A stretch of 64,000 nucleotides of DNA from Reichenbachiella faecimaris (GTDB taxonomy: Bacteria > Bacteroidota > Bacteroidia > Cytophagales > Cyclobacteriaceae). The position numbers and the translations under genes were made by a program. The first letter of the stretch is position 1. Each line of letters begins with the position of its first letter. Below the pieces are notes generated by a model. That model was not told the DNA's origin and did no database searches. It saw nothing but the letters and a program-made list of their open reading frames with translations. The stretch covers positions 222,161-286,160 of the forward strand of contig NZ_FWYF01000002.1 in assembly GCF_900176375.1 (NCBI RefSeq). The letters are read 5' to 3'. This document shows positions 1 through 7,915 of this stretch, piece after piece.

Positions 1-2
1 CT

Positions 3-521
3 GAAGGAGGAAAATTATTAAACTGGCAACTGATGAGCAAAGTACCTTGGGGCATCCTTGTCTTATATGGTGGTGGTTTGTCTATCGCCAACGCAGTGGC
101 TAAAACAGATCTAGCAGCATGGATAGGGGCATTGCTCAACACTTGGGGAAATTTAGAATTAGTGCTACTCATTTCACTGATAGTTGCTGCTGTGAATTTC
201 ATGACAGAAATCACTTCCAATATCGCTACGGCAAGTATGGTTCTACCCATTTTGGCTGCACTGGCCATATCAATTGATACGCACCCATACTATTTAATGG
301 TTGGAGCGATTCTAGCTGCTTCATGTGCCTTTATGCTCCCAGTTGCCACTGCACCCAATGCGATTGCTTTTAGTGCCGGTACCGTTAAAATGAAAGACAT
401 GATCAAGGTGGGCATTTTGCTCAATATTTTATCCATTCTATTAATCACTCTTATTGTTTATGTGATCATGCCCATCGTCTGGACATTAGACATATCTCTA
501 TTTTTATCTTCTCTCAAGTAA
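3..521 (+). CDS. SLC13 (DASS) family sodium/anion symporter, C-terminal part
   Basis: The reading frame is open to the left edge, so only the last ~170 residues of a longer membrane transporter are present. The visible part is highly hydrophobic. It contains a stretch of the type LLNWQ..VPWGILVLYGGG and later TEITSNIATASMVLPI followed by PVATAPNAIAFSAG. These paired TNxAT/ATxPN-like segments resemble the substrate and sodium binding hairpins of SLC13 di- and tricarboxylate or sulfate/Na+ symporters. About four membrane helices can be counted. The substrate cannot be told from this fragment. The ATG at 33 is internal and not the true start. The gene ends 50 bp before the next one on the same strand. 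Confidence 0.85.
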   Translation, partial: EGGKLLNWQLMSKVPWGILVLYGGGLSIANAVAKTDLAAWIGALLNTWGNLELVLLISLIVAAVNFMTEITSNIATASMVLPILAALAISIDTHPYYLMVGAILAASCAFMLPVATAPNAIAFSAGTVKMKDMIKVGILLNILSILLITLIVYVIMPIVWTLDISLFLSSLK

Positions 522-570
522 TCCATCGTCTGATTGATATCCTTTATATTTATGCCCTAAATGATAGCAA

Positions 571-933
571 GTGGATATTTTAAAGATCAGTAAACTAAAG
601 GAAACTTTTACCGAATACATCAGAGTCAAGTTCGAACTATTTAAGCTTGACTTGACAGAACACCTTTCCAATGTTTTGGCTCAATTGATTGCCTATTTGG
701 TCATTCTAGTGATTTCTGGCCTGATGATTACTTTTCTTAGCATAGCTTTGGCTCACTTTCTGAATGCTTATTTCGAGCATGAATCCATTGGTTATTTGAT
801 TGTTGCTGGTATCTATTTATTCTTTTTGCTCCTTGTTTTTTACTTCTTAAAGTCAGGGAAACTCAAAGCATTTTTCGAGACCAAATTGATGGAAAATATT
901 TCCAATGAAAAGTCAAAGAATGAAGAAGAGTAG
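571..933 (+). CDS. Small membrane protein resembling the phage-holin / Holin-X family
   Basis: A 120-residue protein with an amphipathic N-terminal segment, two strongly hydrophobic helices (about residues 36-65 and 73-94) and a charged C-terminal tail rich in K and E. This layout matches the chromosomal holin-like small proteins common in Bacteroidota, which are probably inner-membrane envelope proteins rather than lysis holins. The start is GTG at 571. The 3' end overlaps the next gene by 29 bp in another frame, which implies translational coupling. The family assignment rests on topology and general resemblance only. Confidence 0.6.
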   Translation: MDILKISKLKETFTEYIRVKFELFKLDLTEHLSNVLAQLIAYLVILVISGLMITFLSIALAHFLNAYFEHESIGYLIVAGIYLFFLLLVFYFLKSGKLKAFFETKLMENISNEKSKNEEE

Positions 934-1261
934 TCAGGTGATACCAACGAAAAGAGAACAATTATTATCCAAAGAGCGCCAGTTGGCTGCAGCATTAGAA
1001 AATGAAGCCACTGAAGTAGAATCTAAATTAGCAAGTACTTTAAAAACACTAGCAGTTATAAGTGCTGGGGTTTTGGCTGTCACTATTCTATTCAAAGTAG
1101 TAGCTCCAGAATCAACAGTCAAAACAGGTAAAAAGAAAAAAATTAAAGAAACCAATGGCAAACCTTCGCCATTAACTGCCTCAGTGATATCCATTGGTTT
1201 ACAAAAACTAATACCTTTAGTCATAGAAAAATTCTTCTCGCTCAACAGCAAAAAAACCTAA
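905..1261 (+). CDS. Hypothetical single-pass membrane protein coupled to the holin-like gene
   Basis: A 118-residue basic protein: a charged N-terminal region with a likely coiled coil (residues ~15-45, rich in E, L and A), one hydrophobic segment (~47-65), then a Lys-rich stretch and a weakly hydrophobic C-terminus. I do not recognise a family. It overlaps the preceding holin-like gene and ends 3 bp before the GGGP synthase gene, so the three genes probably form one transcript. An alternative ATG lies 15 bp downstream at 920. Holin-like/YqjD-like small envelope proteins are often paired this way, so an inner-membrane-associated role is inferred. Confidence 0.6.
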   Translation: MKSQRMKKSSQVIPTKREQLLSKERQLAAALENEATEVESKLASTLKTLAVISAGVLAVTILFKVVAPESTVKTGKKKKIKETNGKPSPLTASVISIGLQKLIPLVIEKFFSLNSKKT

Positions 1262-1263
1262 AG

Positions 1264-2028
1264 ATGAAAAAGCTGCTGAATCAACTTCAAGATAAAAAGG
1301 CAAACCAGGTCAAGTCACTAGCTGTACTTATCGACCCAGATAAGACCTCTGATTTGGGCAAGCTCATGCGACTGATCAACCTCTGTGTTGAAAATAAGGT
1401 TGATTATCTTCTGGTTGGAGGAAGTTTGATCACTAATGACAATTTCTCTAGAGTTGTCTCTATTATAAAATCAAACTGTGAAATTCCAGTTGTCATTTTC
1501 CCAGGCAATCATATACAAATTGATTCCAATGCTGATGCTATCTTCTTGCTATCATTAATATCAGGTAGAAACCCTGATTTTTTGATTGGGCAGCATGTAT
1601 TAGCCGCACCTGTTTTAAAGAAGAGTAAATTGGAGATCATTCCCATGGGCTACATGCTGGTAAACTCAGGAGTCCCTACCTCAGCCAGCTATATGAGCAA
1701 TACCGTTCCGCTTCCAGCAAACAAACCTACCATAGCAGCCTGTACTGCCATGGCTGGAGAAATGCTTGGCATGCAAACTATTTACTTAGACGCAGGTAGT
1801 GGGGCAGATGAGCCCATTCCTCAAAAACTCATTTCAACAGTGGCAAGATCCATTGAGGTTCCTTTAGTTGTAGGTGGTGGATTGAATTCAATCAGTCGAG
1901 TCAACAAAGCACTGGAAGCTGGAGCAGACTTGATAGTGATTGGAAATGCTATTGAGAAAGAGGAAAACTTCTTAATCCAGGTTTCTGACCGGATTCATTC
2001 GATCAATAAAAATTTAGACATTCATTAA
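1264..2028 (+). CDS. Geranylgeranylglyceryl / heptaprenylglyceryl phosphate synthase family protein
   Basis: A 254-residue TIM-barrel prenyltransferase of the GGGP synthase/PcrB family. It joins a polyprenyl diphosphate to sn-glycerol-1-phosphate, the first step of archaeal-type ether lipid synthesis. Visible family marks are the LIDPDK segment (residues 22-27), the YLDAGSGA segment near residue 175, and the phosphate-binding VGGGLNS segment near residue 203. Length fits the family. The last 15 bp overlap the 3' end of the convergent AraC-type gene. Bacteroidota carry this family, but its physiological lipid product there is less well settled than in archaea or Bacillus. Prenyl chain length cannot be read from sequence. 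Confidence 0.9.
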   Translation: MKKLLNQLQDKKANQVKSLAVLIDPDKTSDLGKLMRLINLCVENKVDYLLVGGSLITNDNFSRVVSIIKSNCEIPVVIFPGNHIQIDSNADAIFLLSLISGRNPDFLIGQHVLAAPVLKKSKLEIIPMGYMLVNSGVPTSASYMSNTVPLPANKPTIAACTAMAGEMLGMQTIYLDAGSGADEPIPQKLISTVARSIEVPLVVGGGLNSISRVNKALEAGADLIVIGNAIEKEENFLIQVSDRIHSINKNLDIH

Positions 2029-2934
2029 GGTCTCCCGTCTTCTCATCTTTCCGGCAGGAATACCAAACATCATTTTAAATCTTCGACAGAAATAAGCGGT
2101 ATCCTTATACCCTACCTCTTTGCCGATTTCGCGAATGCTTTTCTTGGAAGTACGAAGCATATTCACAGCCATTTCCATGCGCTGATACTCAATATAATCC
2201 TGTGGATTGATTCCAGTCAGCATTTTGAAGTATTGACCTACATAGTCCTCAGAAACATTGGCCACATTAGCCAATACCTTGTTGGACAGGTCTTCTTGAA
2301 GATTGTCTTTGATAAAAGAGAAGATGTCAATGAGCCTTGGATCCTTGAAGTATGTTGAGTTGGTAGCTAATTGCTCAACAAACAGTCCTTTGTTGAGAAT
2401 GTGTCTAATGAGCTCAACCACCAAGTGATCGGTCTCCAAATTGACGACTCTAGCCTTACCAGGTGATTCAGAATAAATTTCGGACACAATCAACTTAACC
2501 AAAGAAATTAGATTGTGATTGCCTTTGATCACAAAGGCAGGAATATCCAAAGACGCGAAGAAATTGACCGTATCAAAAACCTTCGCCTCAAAGTTGATCA
2601 TGGTGATATTCTCATGCGCAGGGGTAGCTACAAACTCTTCACTAGTCTGAAAGAACTTCTCTTTGTTGTTGATGAAATCGTCATTAGAAAGGTTCACGGA
2701 CTCCCCACTTCCATAGGTCAGACCCACCATCTTTCCGCCAGGGACAAAGAGAATTTCGTTTTCTTTTACAACCTCTTTTTCCTTGCCAAATTTCACCTCT
2801 CCTTTGTGTACATAGATGAACACATTTTCTACATCATAATAGTTTTCAACCGTTAGTGGTTGTAAAATATTAATATTCTTAGCTGAGATGAATCTTACTG
2901 AAAGAGACTCAATGATCTTATTATAGTCCTCCAT
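2014..2934 (-). CDS. AraC-family transcriptional regulator
   Basis: A 306-residue protein. The N-terminal ~180 residues form a cupin-like sensing region. The C-terminal ~100 residues are a typical AraC/XylS DNA-binding domain with two helix-turn-helix units: the segment ANVSEDYVGQYFK and the signature IREIGKEVGYKDTAYFCRRFK. The start is ATG at 2934. The gene lies 122 bp downstream of the acyl-CoA dehydrogenase gene on the same strand, with an AT-rich spacer carrying nested inverted repeats that could be its own operator. The effector is unknown. Its 3' end overlaps the end of the convergent GGGP synthase gene by 15 bp. Confidence 0.9.
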   Translation of the reverse strand: MEDYNKIIESLSVRFISAKNINILQPLTVENYYDVENVFIYVHKGEVKFGKEKEVVKENEILFVPGGKMVGLTYGSGESVNLSNDDFINNKEKFFQTSEEFVATPAHENITMINFEAKVFDTVNFFASLDIPAFVIKGNHNLISLVKLIVSEIYSESPGKARVVNLETDHLVVELIRHILNKGLFVEQLATNSTYFKDPRLIDIFSFIKDNLQEDLSNKVLANVANVSEDYVGQYFKMLTGINPQDYIEYQRMEMAVNMLRTSKKSIREIGKEVGYKDTAYFCRRFKMMFGIPAGKMRRRETLMNV

Positions 2935-2949
2935 TGAATTATTTCGGAG

Positions 2950-3050
2950 TAGCCCTTCGATTTGAGCTAATTTCCATTGGTATTATTGTATAAATCTAAT
3001 ATAATGTATAATAAATACAAAGATTATAAATAAATTAATACCAAGGGCTA
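2950..3050. repeat. Nested inverted repeats upstream of the AraC-type gene
   Basis: TAGCCCTT (2950-2957) and TTGGTATTA (2977-2985) are each complementary to parts of one 15-base block at 3036-3050, reading TAATACCAAGGGCTA. The loop between them is very AT-rich. The whole lies between the acyl-CoA dehydrogenase stop and the AraC start, so it may be an operator, or a terminator-like structure for the upstream gene. Confidence 0.4.
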
Positions 3051-3056
3051 TTTAGA

Positions 3057-4196
3057 CTATTTTAATATCTCACGGGCAATTACAATTTTTTGTATCTCTG
3101 AAGTACCTTCATAGATCTGTGTAATCTTCGCATCACGCATCAATCTTTCCACATGAAATTCTTTCACAAAACCATACCCACCATGCACCTGAACGGCTTC
3201 AACCGTGGTTTCCATGGCTACTTTAGAGGCAAATAATTTCGCCATAGCGGCTTCCTTCACGAAATCTTCTTTCTTATCTTTCTTAGCCGCGGCTTGTAGA
3301 CAGAGCAATCTTGCAGCCTCAATATTTGTAGCCATTTCGGACAATTTGAATTGGATTCCCTGGTGTTGGCAGATGGGTTTGCCAAATGATTGACGCTCTT
3401 TAGAATATTTAACAGCCAACTCCATAGCCCCACTCGCAATACCTAAAGCTTGAGAAGCAATACCAATTCTTCCGCCATTAAGTACTTGCATGGCCATAGA
3501 AAAACCAAAGCCATCTTCTCCAATTCTGTTCTCTTTGGGAACTTTAACGTCCTGAAACATCAAAGAATGAGTATCAGACCCTCTTATTCCTAACTTGTTT
3601 TCTTTGGGACCAATGGTAAAACCTTCCATGCCCTTTTCAACAATAATGGCATTAATGCCCTTATGTTTTTTCTCCACGTCAGTTTGAGCCATCACAATAT
3701 AGAAAGATGCACTGCTACCATTCGTAATCCAGTTCTTGGTTCCATTAAGCAGATAATGATCTCCTTTGTCTTCTGCTGTGGTACGCTGTGAAGTAGCATC
3801 TGACCCCGCCTCTGGCTCAGACAAACAAAAAGCACCAATACATTCGCCTGTGGCTAGCTTGGTCAGGTACTTCTGCTTTTGCTCCTCAGTGCCAAATTTT
3901 TCCAATCCCCAGCACACCAATGAATTGTTCACTGACATGACAACAGAGCAAGAAGCGTCAACCTTCGAAATCTCCTCCATGGCAAGGACGTAAGAAATCG
4001 TATCCATACCCCCACCATTATATTTTGGGTCAACCATCATTCCCATAAATCCCAATTCGCCCATTTTTTTAATCTGCTCTTTAGGGAATTGCTGATTTTC
4101 ATCTCGCTCAATTACACCAGGCAAAAGCTCAGTCTGTGCAAACTCTCTTGCTGCGTCTCTAACGGCTAATTGTTCTTCTGTCAATGCGAAATTCAT
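3057..4196 (-). CDS. Acyl-CoA dehydrogenase, short-chain/butyryl type
   Basis: A 379-residue FAD-dependent acyl-CoA dehydrogenase, which introduces the alpha-beta double bond in acyl-CoA and passes electrons to ETF. The usual three-part fold is visible: N-terminal helices; the middle FAD/substrate segment with CLSEPEAGSDATS and WITNGS; and the C-terminal helical domain with QVHGGYGFVKEFHVERLMRD. The catalytic glutamate is in IYEGTSEIQ (about E363), the position used by short/medium-chain enzymes. Length fits the family. It could act in fatty-acid or branched-chain amino-acid breakdown. No etfAB genes are nearby. Confidence 0.93.
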   Translation of the reverse strand: MNFALTEEQLAVRDAAREFAQTELLPGVIERDENQQFPKEQIKKMGELGFMGMMVDPKYNGGGMDTISYVLAMEEISKVDASCSVVMSVNNSLVCWGLEKFGTEEQKQKYLTKLATGECIGAFCLSEPEAGSDATSQRTTAEDKGDHYLLNGTKNWITNGSSASFYIVMAQTDVEKKHKGINAIIVEKGMEGFTIGPKENKLGIRGSDTHSLMFQDVKVPKENRIGEDGFGFSMAMQVLNGGRIGIASQALGIASGAMELAVKYSKERQSFGKPICQHQGIQFKLSEMATNIEAARLLCLQAAAKKDKKEDFVKEAAMAKLFASKVAMETTVEAVQVHGGYGFVKEFHVERLMRDAKITQIYEGTSEIQKIVIAREILK

Positions 4197-4314
4197 TTTG
4201 GGATTTGTTTTAGTTGCAAAATTTAATTTGTTTTTATCATTCTATATAAACTATTATTCTAAATATGTTTGATATAGCCACATTTTCAACATATTATTCT
4301 GATATAAAATAGTA

Positions 4315-4326
4315 TGTATGCATACA
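4315..4326. promoter_or_regulatory. 12-bp perfect palindrome TGTATGCATACA
   Basis: A perfect palindrome in the AT-rich gap upstream of the acyl-CoA dehydrogenase start (4196) and just beyond the terminator of the zinc-peptidase operon. It is a possible operator for the dehydrogenase gene. No binding protein is known. Confidence 0.3.
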
Positions 4327-4333
4327 AATATAT

Positions 4334-4366
4334 AAAAAAAGGACTTGAACAACATTCAAATCCTTT
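4334..4366 (-). terminator. Rho-independent terminator of the panC operon
   Basis: On the minus strand, a 12-bp stem (4355-4366 pairing with 4338-4349, one G-U pair) with a 5-nt loop is followed by a run of seven T. It starts 26 bp after the stop of the zinc metallopeptidase gene. Confidence 0.85.
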
Positions 4367-4392
4367 ACATTATCTTTATGTGATATGCAGTC

Positions 4393-5079
4393 TTAGTCTC
4401 TGCCTCCTAAGAAAAGCATAACAAAATATAACAGTTGAGTAATAGCCGCTAACGCTGCCACCACATAGGTCATTGCCGCCCAATGCAGCGCGTCCTTGGC
4501 CATGCCATGCTCCTGACTGGTTACAATGCCTCTTTGATCTATCCAGGCCAATGCGCGCTTAGAAGCATCAAATTCCACTGGAAGTGTAACCAAAGAAAAA
4601 AGTGTAATCACAAACTGTGCCGCTACTACTACAAGAAAAATGGTGTCCATACCAAATGACTTCATGGCAAAACCAAAAAAGAACATTCCAATCAAAATGA
4701 AGTTCAATATTCTTGAACTTAGATTTTGAATGGGTACCATAGCAGATCTGAATTCGAGAAAGCTATAAGCAGTCGCATGCTGGACAGCATGCCCACACTC
4801 ATGTGATGCCACGGCTGCAGCTGCTGCACTTCGTCCAGCATACACTTCAGGACTGAGGTTTACTGTTTTATTGGCTGGATTATAATGATCGGACAAATGA
4901 CCCTCAACAGAAATCACTTGTACATCTGTAATACCATTATCACGAAGCATCATTTCTGCAATCTCTCTTCCTGAGAGGCCTGACTGCAACCCAATCTGGG
5001 AATACTTTTTAAACTTGCTTTTGAGCCTATTGCTTACGTAAAGCCCAACCACAAAAAAGACTAAAAATATGATTAACAT
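4393..5079 (-). CDS. YugP-type neutral zinc metallopeptidase, membrane bound
   Basis: A 228-residue membrane protein with an N-terminal helix (1-14) and further hydrophobic helices after residue ~115. The zinc-binding HExxH motif is HECGH (residues 93-97), with AVQH following. This matches the putative neutral zinc metallopeptidase family typified by Bacillus YugP. The substrate is unknown. Envelope protein turnover is inferred from topology. It is the last gene of a minus-strand run after panC and the LPG-synthase-like gene (38-bp gap), and a strong terminator follows. Confidence 0.85.
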   Translation of the reverse strand: MLIIFLVFFVVGLYVSNRLKSKFKKYSQIGLQSGLSGREIAEMMLRDNGITDVQVISVEGHLSDHYNPANKTVNLSPEVYAGRSAAAAAVASHECGHAVQHATAYSFLEFRSAMVPIQNLSSRILNFILIGMFFFGFAMKSFGMDTIFLVVVAAQFVITLFSLVTLPVEFDASKRALAWIDQRGIVTSQEHGMAKDALHWAAMTYVVAALAAITQLLYFVMLFLGGRD

Positions 5080-5117
5080 TTATGTAAAAATTTAGTTGTT
5101 CATTATTCTAAGTACCT

Positions 5118-6131
5118 CTACGGATTTCCGTCCATTTCTGTTTTTCTCAAACGAGCAATAAAAACAGTGCCTAAAGCACTCAATCCTCCAAAAAACAGAA
5201 TAGACATCAGTTGAGAAGTGTGCAGCAAAGTAGCAAAAAACAGACCACTTGTAGCTTCAATTCCATAAATAATTAGCACCCCACTCACCAGGGTATGATA
5301 GGCACCAATCCCCCCCTGAACGGGCATGGCCATAGCCACTCCAGCTGCCGCCAATATTGATAACCCCGCTCCGAACCCCAGAGATGCGGTTTCGGTAATA
5401 GAGAAGAATATTACATAGCTCATTAAATAATAAAAGACCCATATCCCGACAGTCGAAAGCACGAAACCTAATATATTCTTGACCTTTCGGATAGACATCA
5501 ATCCATTGACAATGTCAGTCAAAATTCGGTGGGCTTTTTGAAGCAGCACATTTTCAAACTCATGCTCCAATATTCTTTTCAAAATCATTATACCCCCAAT
5601 TCCTATCAAGATTAGCGAACTTATAATGATTACAATGTTTGTCGTATGATCCGTCTGAGTATCCCATCCTACAGATGAAATGAAAAAATCATAAACGAGC
5701 TCAAATTCAACGAAAAAATCAAGGACGATTAAAGAAAGAAGAATCAAAAAATCTAAAACCCTTTCTGTGATGACAGTGCCAAATGATATGCTCATTGGGA
5801 TTTTTTCATTCCGTTTCATCACCCCACATCTCGTCACTTCACCTAGCCTAGGAAAGGCCAAATTGGCTAAATAACCACTCATGACAGCCAGAAAGGTTCT
5901 TCCATTAGACAGATTCTGATAACCCAAAGGAGCCAGCATTAAATTCCACCTATAGGCTCGGAGCCAATGGCTTAGCAATGACAATATGATAGATAGCACT
6001 ACCCACCAATAATTAACTTCTGTCACTTTTTCTAAAAACTCCTCTACAGAAACATTTCGAAAAGCAAAATAAAATAATACGCCCGCCAGCATAAGTGACA
6101 AGCCATATTTTATGACTGATGATATTTTCAA
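5118..6131 (-). CDS. Lysylphosphatidylglycerol synthase transmembrane-region / flippase-like protein
   Basis: A 337-residue polytopic membrane protein with about eight helices and the family features SHWLRAYRWNLML near residue 58, LANLAFPRLGEVTRCGVM near residue 90, and a GG(I/V)GAYH-like segment near 272. It has the flippase/UPF0104 domain but lacks the soluble aminoacyl-transferase domain of MprF, so it is probably a lipid flippase or glycolipid-related protein rather than a lysyl-PG synthase. The start is a TTG whose codon overlaps the panC stop, with AGAGGA just upstream. No ATG appears until residue 14. Confidence 0.8.
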   Translation of the reverse strand: MKISSVIKYGLSLMLAGVLFYFAFRNVSVEEFLEKVTEVNYWWVVLSIILSLLSHWLRAYRWNLMLAPLGYQNLSNGRTFLAVMSGYLANLAFPRLGEVTRCGVMKRNEKIPMSISFGTVITERVLDFLILLSLIVLDFFVEFELVYDFFISSVGWDTQTDHTTNIVIIISSLILIGIGGIMILKRILEHEFENVLLQKAHRILTDIVNGLMSIRKVKNILGFVLSTVGIWVFYYLMSYVIFFSITETASLGFGAGLSILAAAGVAMAMPVQGGIGAYHTLVSGVLIIYGIEATSGLFFATLLHTSQLMSILFFGGLSALGTVFIARLRKTEMDGNP

Positions 6132-6985
6132 TCCTCTTGTTTTAAATACAAATTATCTATTAATCTCACGCCTCCTATATGCGCTGCTATGCATATTGAG
6201 ATGTTTTCAACCTTACTCATTTCTACAACTGTGACCATGGAATCTGAGTTTACTACTTCTAAATATTCTAATTCGATTTCACGATGCTCAAGCAAGCCTT
6301 TTTTTGCCAGATCCAGTGCTTCAGTTATTGGTGTTCCAGATATTATACGAGTCTTCAATTTCTCCATAGTTTGGTAAAGCTTTGCTGCCAGTACTTTCTG
6401 CTCGTTGGTCAACCTTTGATTACGAGACGACATCGCCAGGCCACTCGATTCTCTAACTGTTGGGATTGAAATGATTTTAGTTCTAATATTCAAGTCATTC
6501 GTCAGCTTCTTTATTACTGCTAATTGTTGTAAATCCTTTTGACCAAAAAATGACAAGTCAGGCTGCACAATATTTAAAAGTTTGGAGACCACAGTGCCAA
6601 CCCCTGAGAAATGGCCTTGCCGAAACGCACCTTCCAATACAGTCTCTAAAAAGCCGAAGTTAATGGTGAGTGACTCATTTTTTTCCGGATACATTTCCTG
6701 TACAGAGGGCACAAAAACAATATCACAACCTGCGTCAAGTAGCATTTGTTCATCTTTCTCTAGTTGATTCGGATATTTCAACAAATCATCTGGGTTGTTA
6801 AATTGTGTTGGGTTCACGAAAATACTACACACGGTAATTTCACAACGGCTGATGGATTCTTTAATTAATTGAATGTGTCCTTCATGCAGTGCACCCATGG
6901 TAGGAACGAGCCCAACCACCTTGCCTTCCCCTCTTAGTAAATCCAAATGGGCTTGCAACCCAGCAATACTTTCAAATATTTTCAT
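6128..6985 (-). CDS. panC: Pantoate--beta-alanine ligase
   Basis: A 285-residue enzyme that condenses pantoate with beta-alanine using ATP, the last step of pantothenate synthesis in the cytosol. The N-terminal VPTMGALHEGHIQLI segment contains the HxGH-class nucleotide motif (H34-E-G-H37). FVNPTQFNNPDDLLKYP and FFGQKDLQQLAVI are characteristic substrate-binding segments, and SSRNQRL follows near residue 200. Length is normal. It is the first gene of a minus-strand operon, overlapping the next gene by 4 bp, and diverges from the glycogen-synthase-like gene across a 117-bp gap. The beta-alanine enzyme gene panD lies 30 kb away in this window. Confidence 0.97.
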   Translation of the reverse strand: MKIFESIAGLQAHLDLLRGEGKVVGLVPTMGALHEGHIQLIKESISRCEITVCSIFVNPTQFNNPDDLLKYPNQLEKDEQMLLDAGCDIVFVPSVQEMYPEKNESLTINFGFLETVLEGAFRQGHFSGVGTVVSKLLNIVQPDLSFFGQKDLQQLAVIKKLTNDLNIRTKIISIPTVRESSGLAMSSRNQRLTNEQKVLAAKLYQTMEKLKTRIISGTPITEALDLAKKGLLEHREIELEYLEVVNSDSMVTVVEMSKVENISICIAAHIGGVRLIDNLYLKQED

Positions 6986-7034
6986 TAATTCCTGCTAATC
7001 AGGCGGCTATATAAACTTAAACCCCATTCCACTA

Positions 7035-7065
7035 TTGAAAAAGATTCAAAAATAGTGTAATTTTG
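7035..7065 (+). promoter_or_regulatory. Bacteroidota-type promoter for the glycogen-synthase-like operon
   Basis: TTG at 7035-7037, a 20-bp spacer, then TAATTTTG at 7058-7065, a perfect match to the TAnnTTTG -7 element of the Bacteroidota housekeeping sigma factor. The predicted transcript would start about 30 bp before the ATG at 7103. Confidence 0.65.
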
Positions 7066-7102
7066 TGGTCATTTTGAAATTATCAAACTAAAAACACGGT
7101 TT

Positions 7103-7915
7103 ATGTCAAAGTACAAAATACTCTATGTGGCAAGTGAAATTAATCCTTTTCTACAAACCACAGAAGTAGCCGATTTTGTGAGAGCGTTGCCTCAAGCGAT
7201 GCAAGAGAGGGGAATGGAAATTAGGATATTGGTTCCAAGGTTTGGATTGATCAATGAAAGAAAAAATCGACTCCACGAAGTCGTAAGATTATCAGGCATA
7301 AATATCGCAGTGGGCGATGAGGAAAAGCCACTTATCATTAAGGTAGCTTCAATTCCTAATGCCAAACTTCAAGTTTATTTCATTGACAATGAGGACTATT
7401 TTCATAGAAAGTCTGTCTTTTTTGATAAGGAAGAGAATTTTCATGCAGATAATGACGAAAGAGCTATCTTTTTCTGCAAGGGTGTATTAGAAACTGTTAA
7501 AAAGTTAGGTTGGTCTCCTGACATCGTGCATTGCAACGATTGGATGACAGCACTCATACCACTTTATTTAAAAACCACTTACAAGAACGATCCTATATTC
7601 AAAGACGCTAAGTCTGTATTCACTCTATATGATAATGAATTCGAACATAAGTTTGAAGGAGATTTGATTAACAAGGTGATGATGATGGACATCGAGGAGA
7701 GTATGTTGGAGCATTTAAACACAAAAGATTTCGAAGGTTTTGTGAAGCTAGGCATCGAATATGCCGATGCTGTCATTAAGTCTAAGAATGAAACAAGTGA
7801 AATCATTGACAAATTGATTTCATCTGCTCCAAAAGACAAAAAAGTAGAAACCATTCAAAAAGACGATAACTTTTTAGACTCCTATTACAACTTATATAAT
7901 GAACTTGTTGGATAA
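7103..7915 (+). CDS. Stand-alone glycogen/starch synthase N-terminal-like domain, probably not catalytic
   Basis: A 270-residue protein similar to the N-terminal Rossmann domain of GT5 glycogen synthases: ILYVASEINPF at the start and SPDIVHCNDWMTALIPLYL near residue 138. Real glycogen synthases are about 480 residues with a second Rossmann domain, which is absent. The ADP-glucose-binding KTGGLAD motif reads Q-T-T-E-V-A-D here (residues 18-24), so the usual catalytic lysine and glycines are missing. I infer a binding or regulatory role rather than glucan synthesis. The 3' end overlaps the DUF4270 gene by 17 bp and glmS follows, so a link to cell-surface sugar metabolism is likely. A TAnnTTTG promoter lies upstream. 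Confidence 0.8.
   Translation: MSKYKILYVASEINPFLQTTEVADFVRALPQAMQERGMEIRILVPRFGLINERKNRLHEVVRLSGINIAVGDEEKPLIIKVASIPNAKLQVYFIDNEDYFHRKSVFFDKEENFHADNDERAIFFCKGVLETVKKLGWSPDIVHCNDWMTALIPLYLKTTYKNDPIFKDAKSVFTLYDNEFEHKFEGDLINKVMMMDIEESMLEHLNTKDFEGFVKLGIEYADAVIKSKNETSEIIDKLISSAPKDKKVETIQKDDNFLDSYYNLYNELVG

Noticed and set aside
571-1261. Prophage lysis cassette suggested by the holin-like protein
   Set aside because: There are no endolysin or phage genes, and holin-like small membrane proteins are common chromosomal genes in this phylum.
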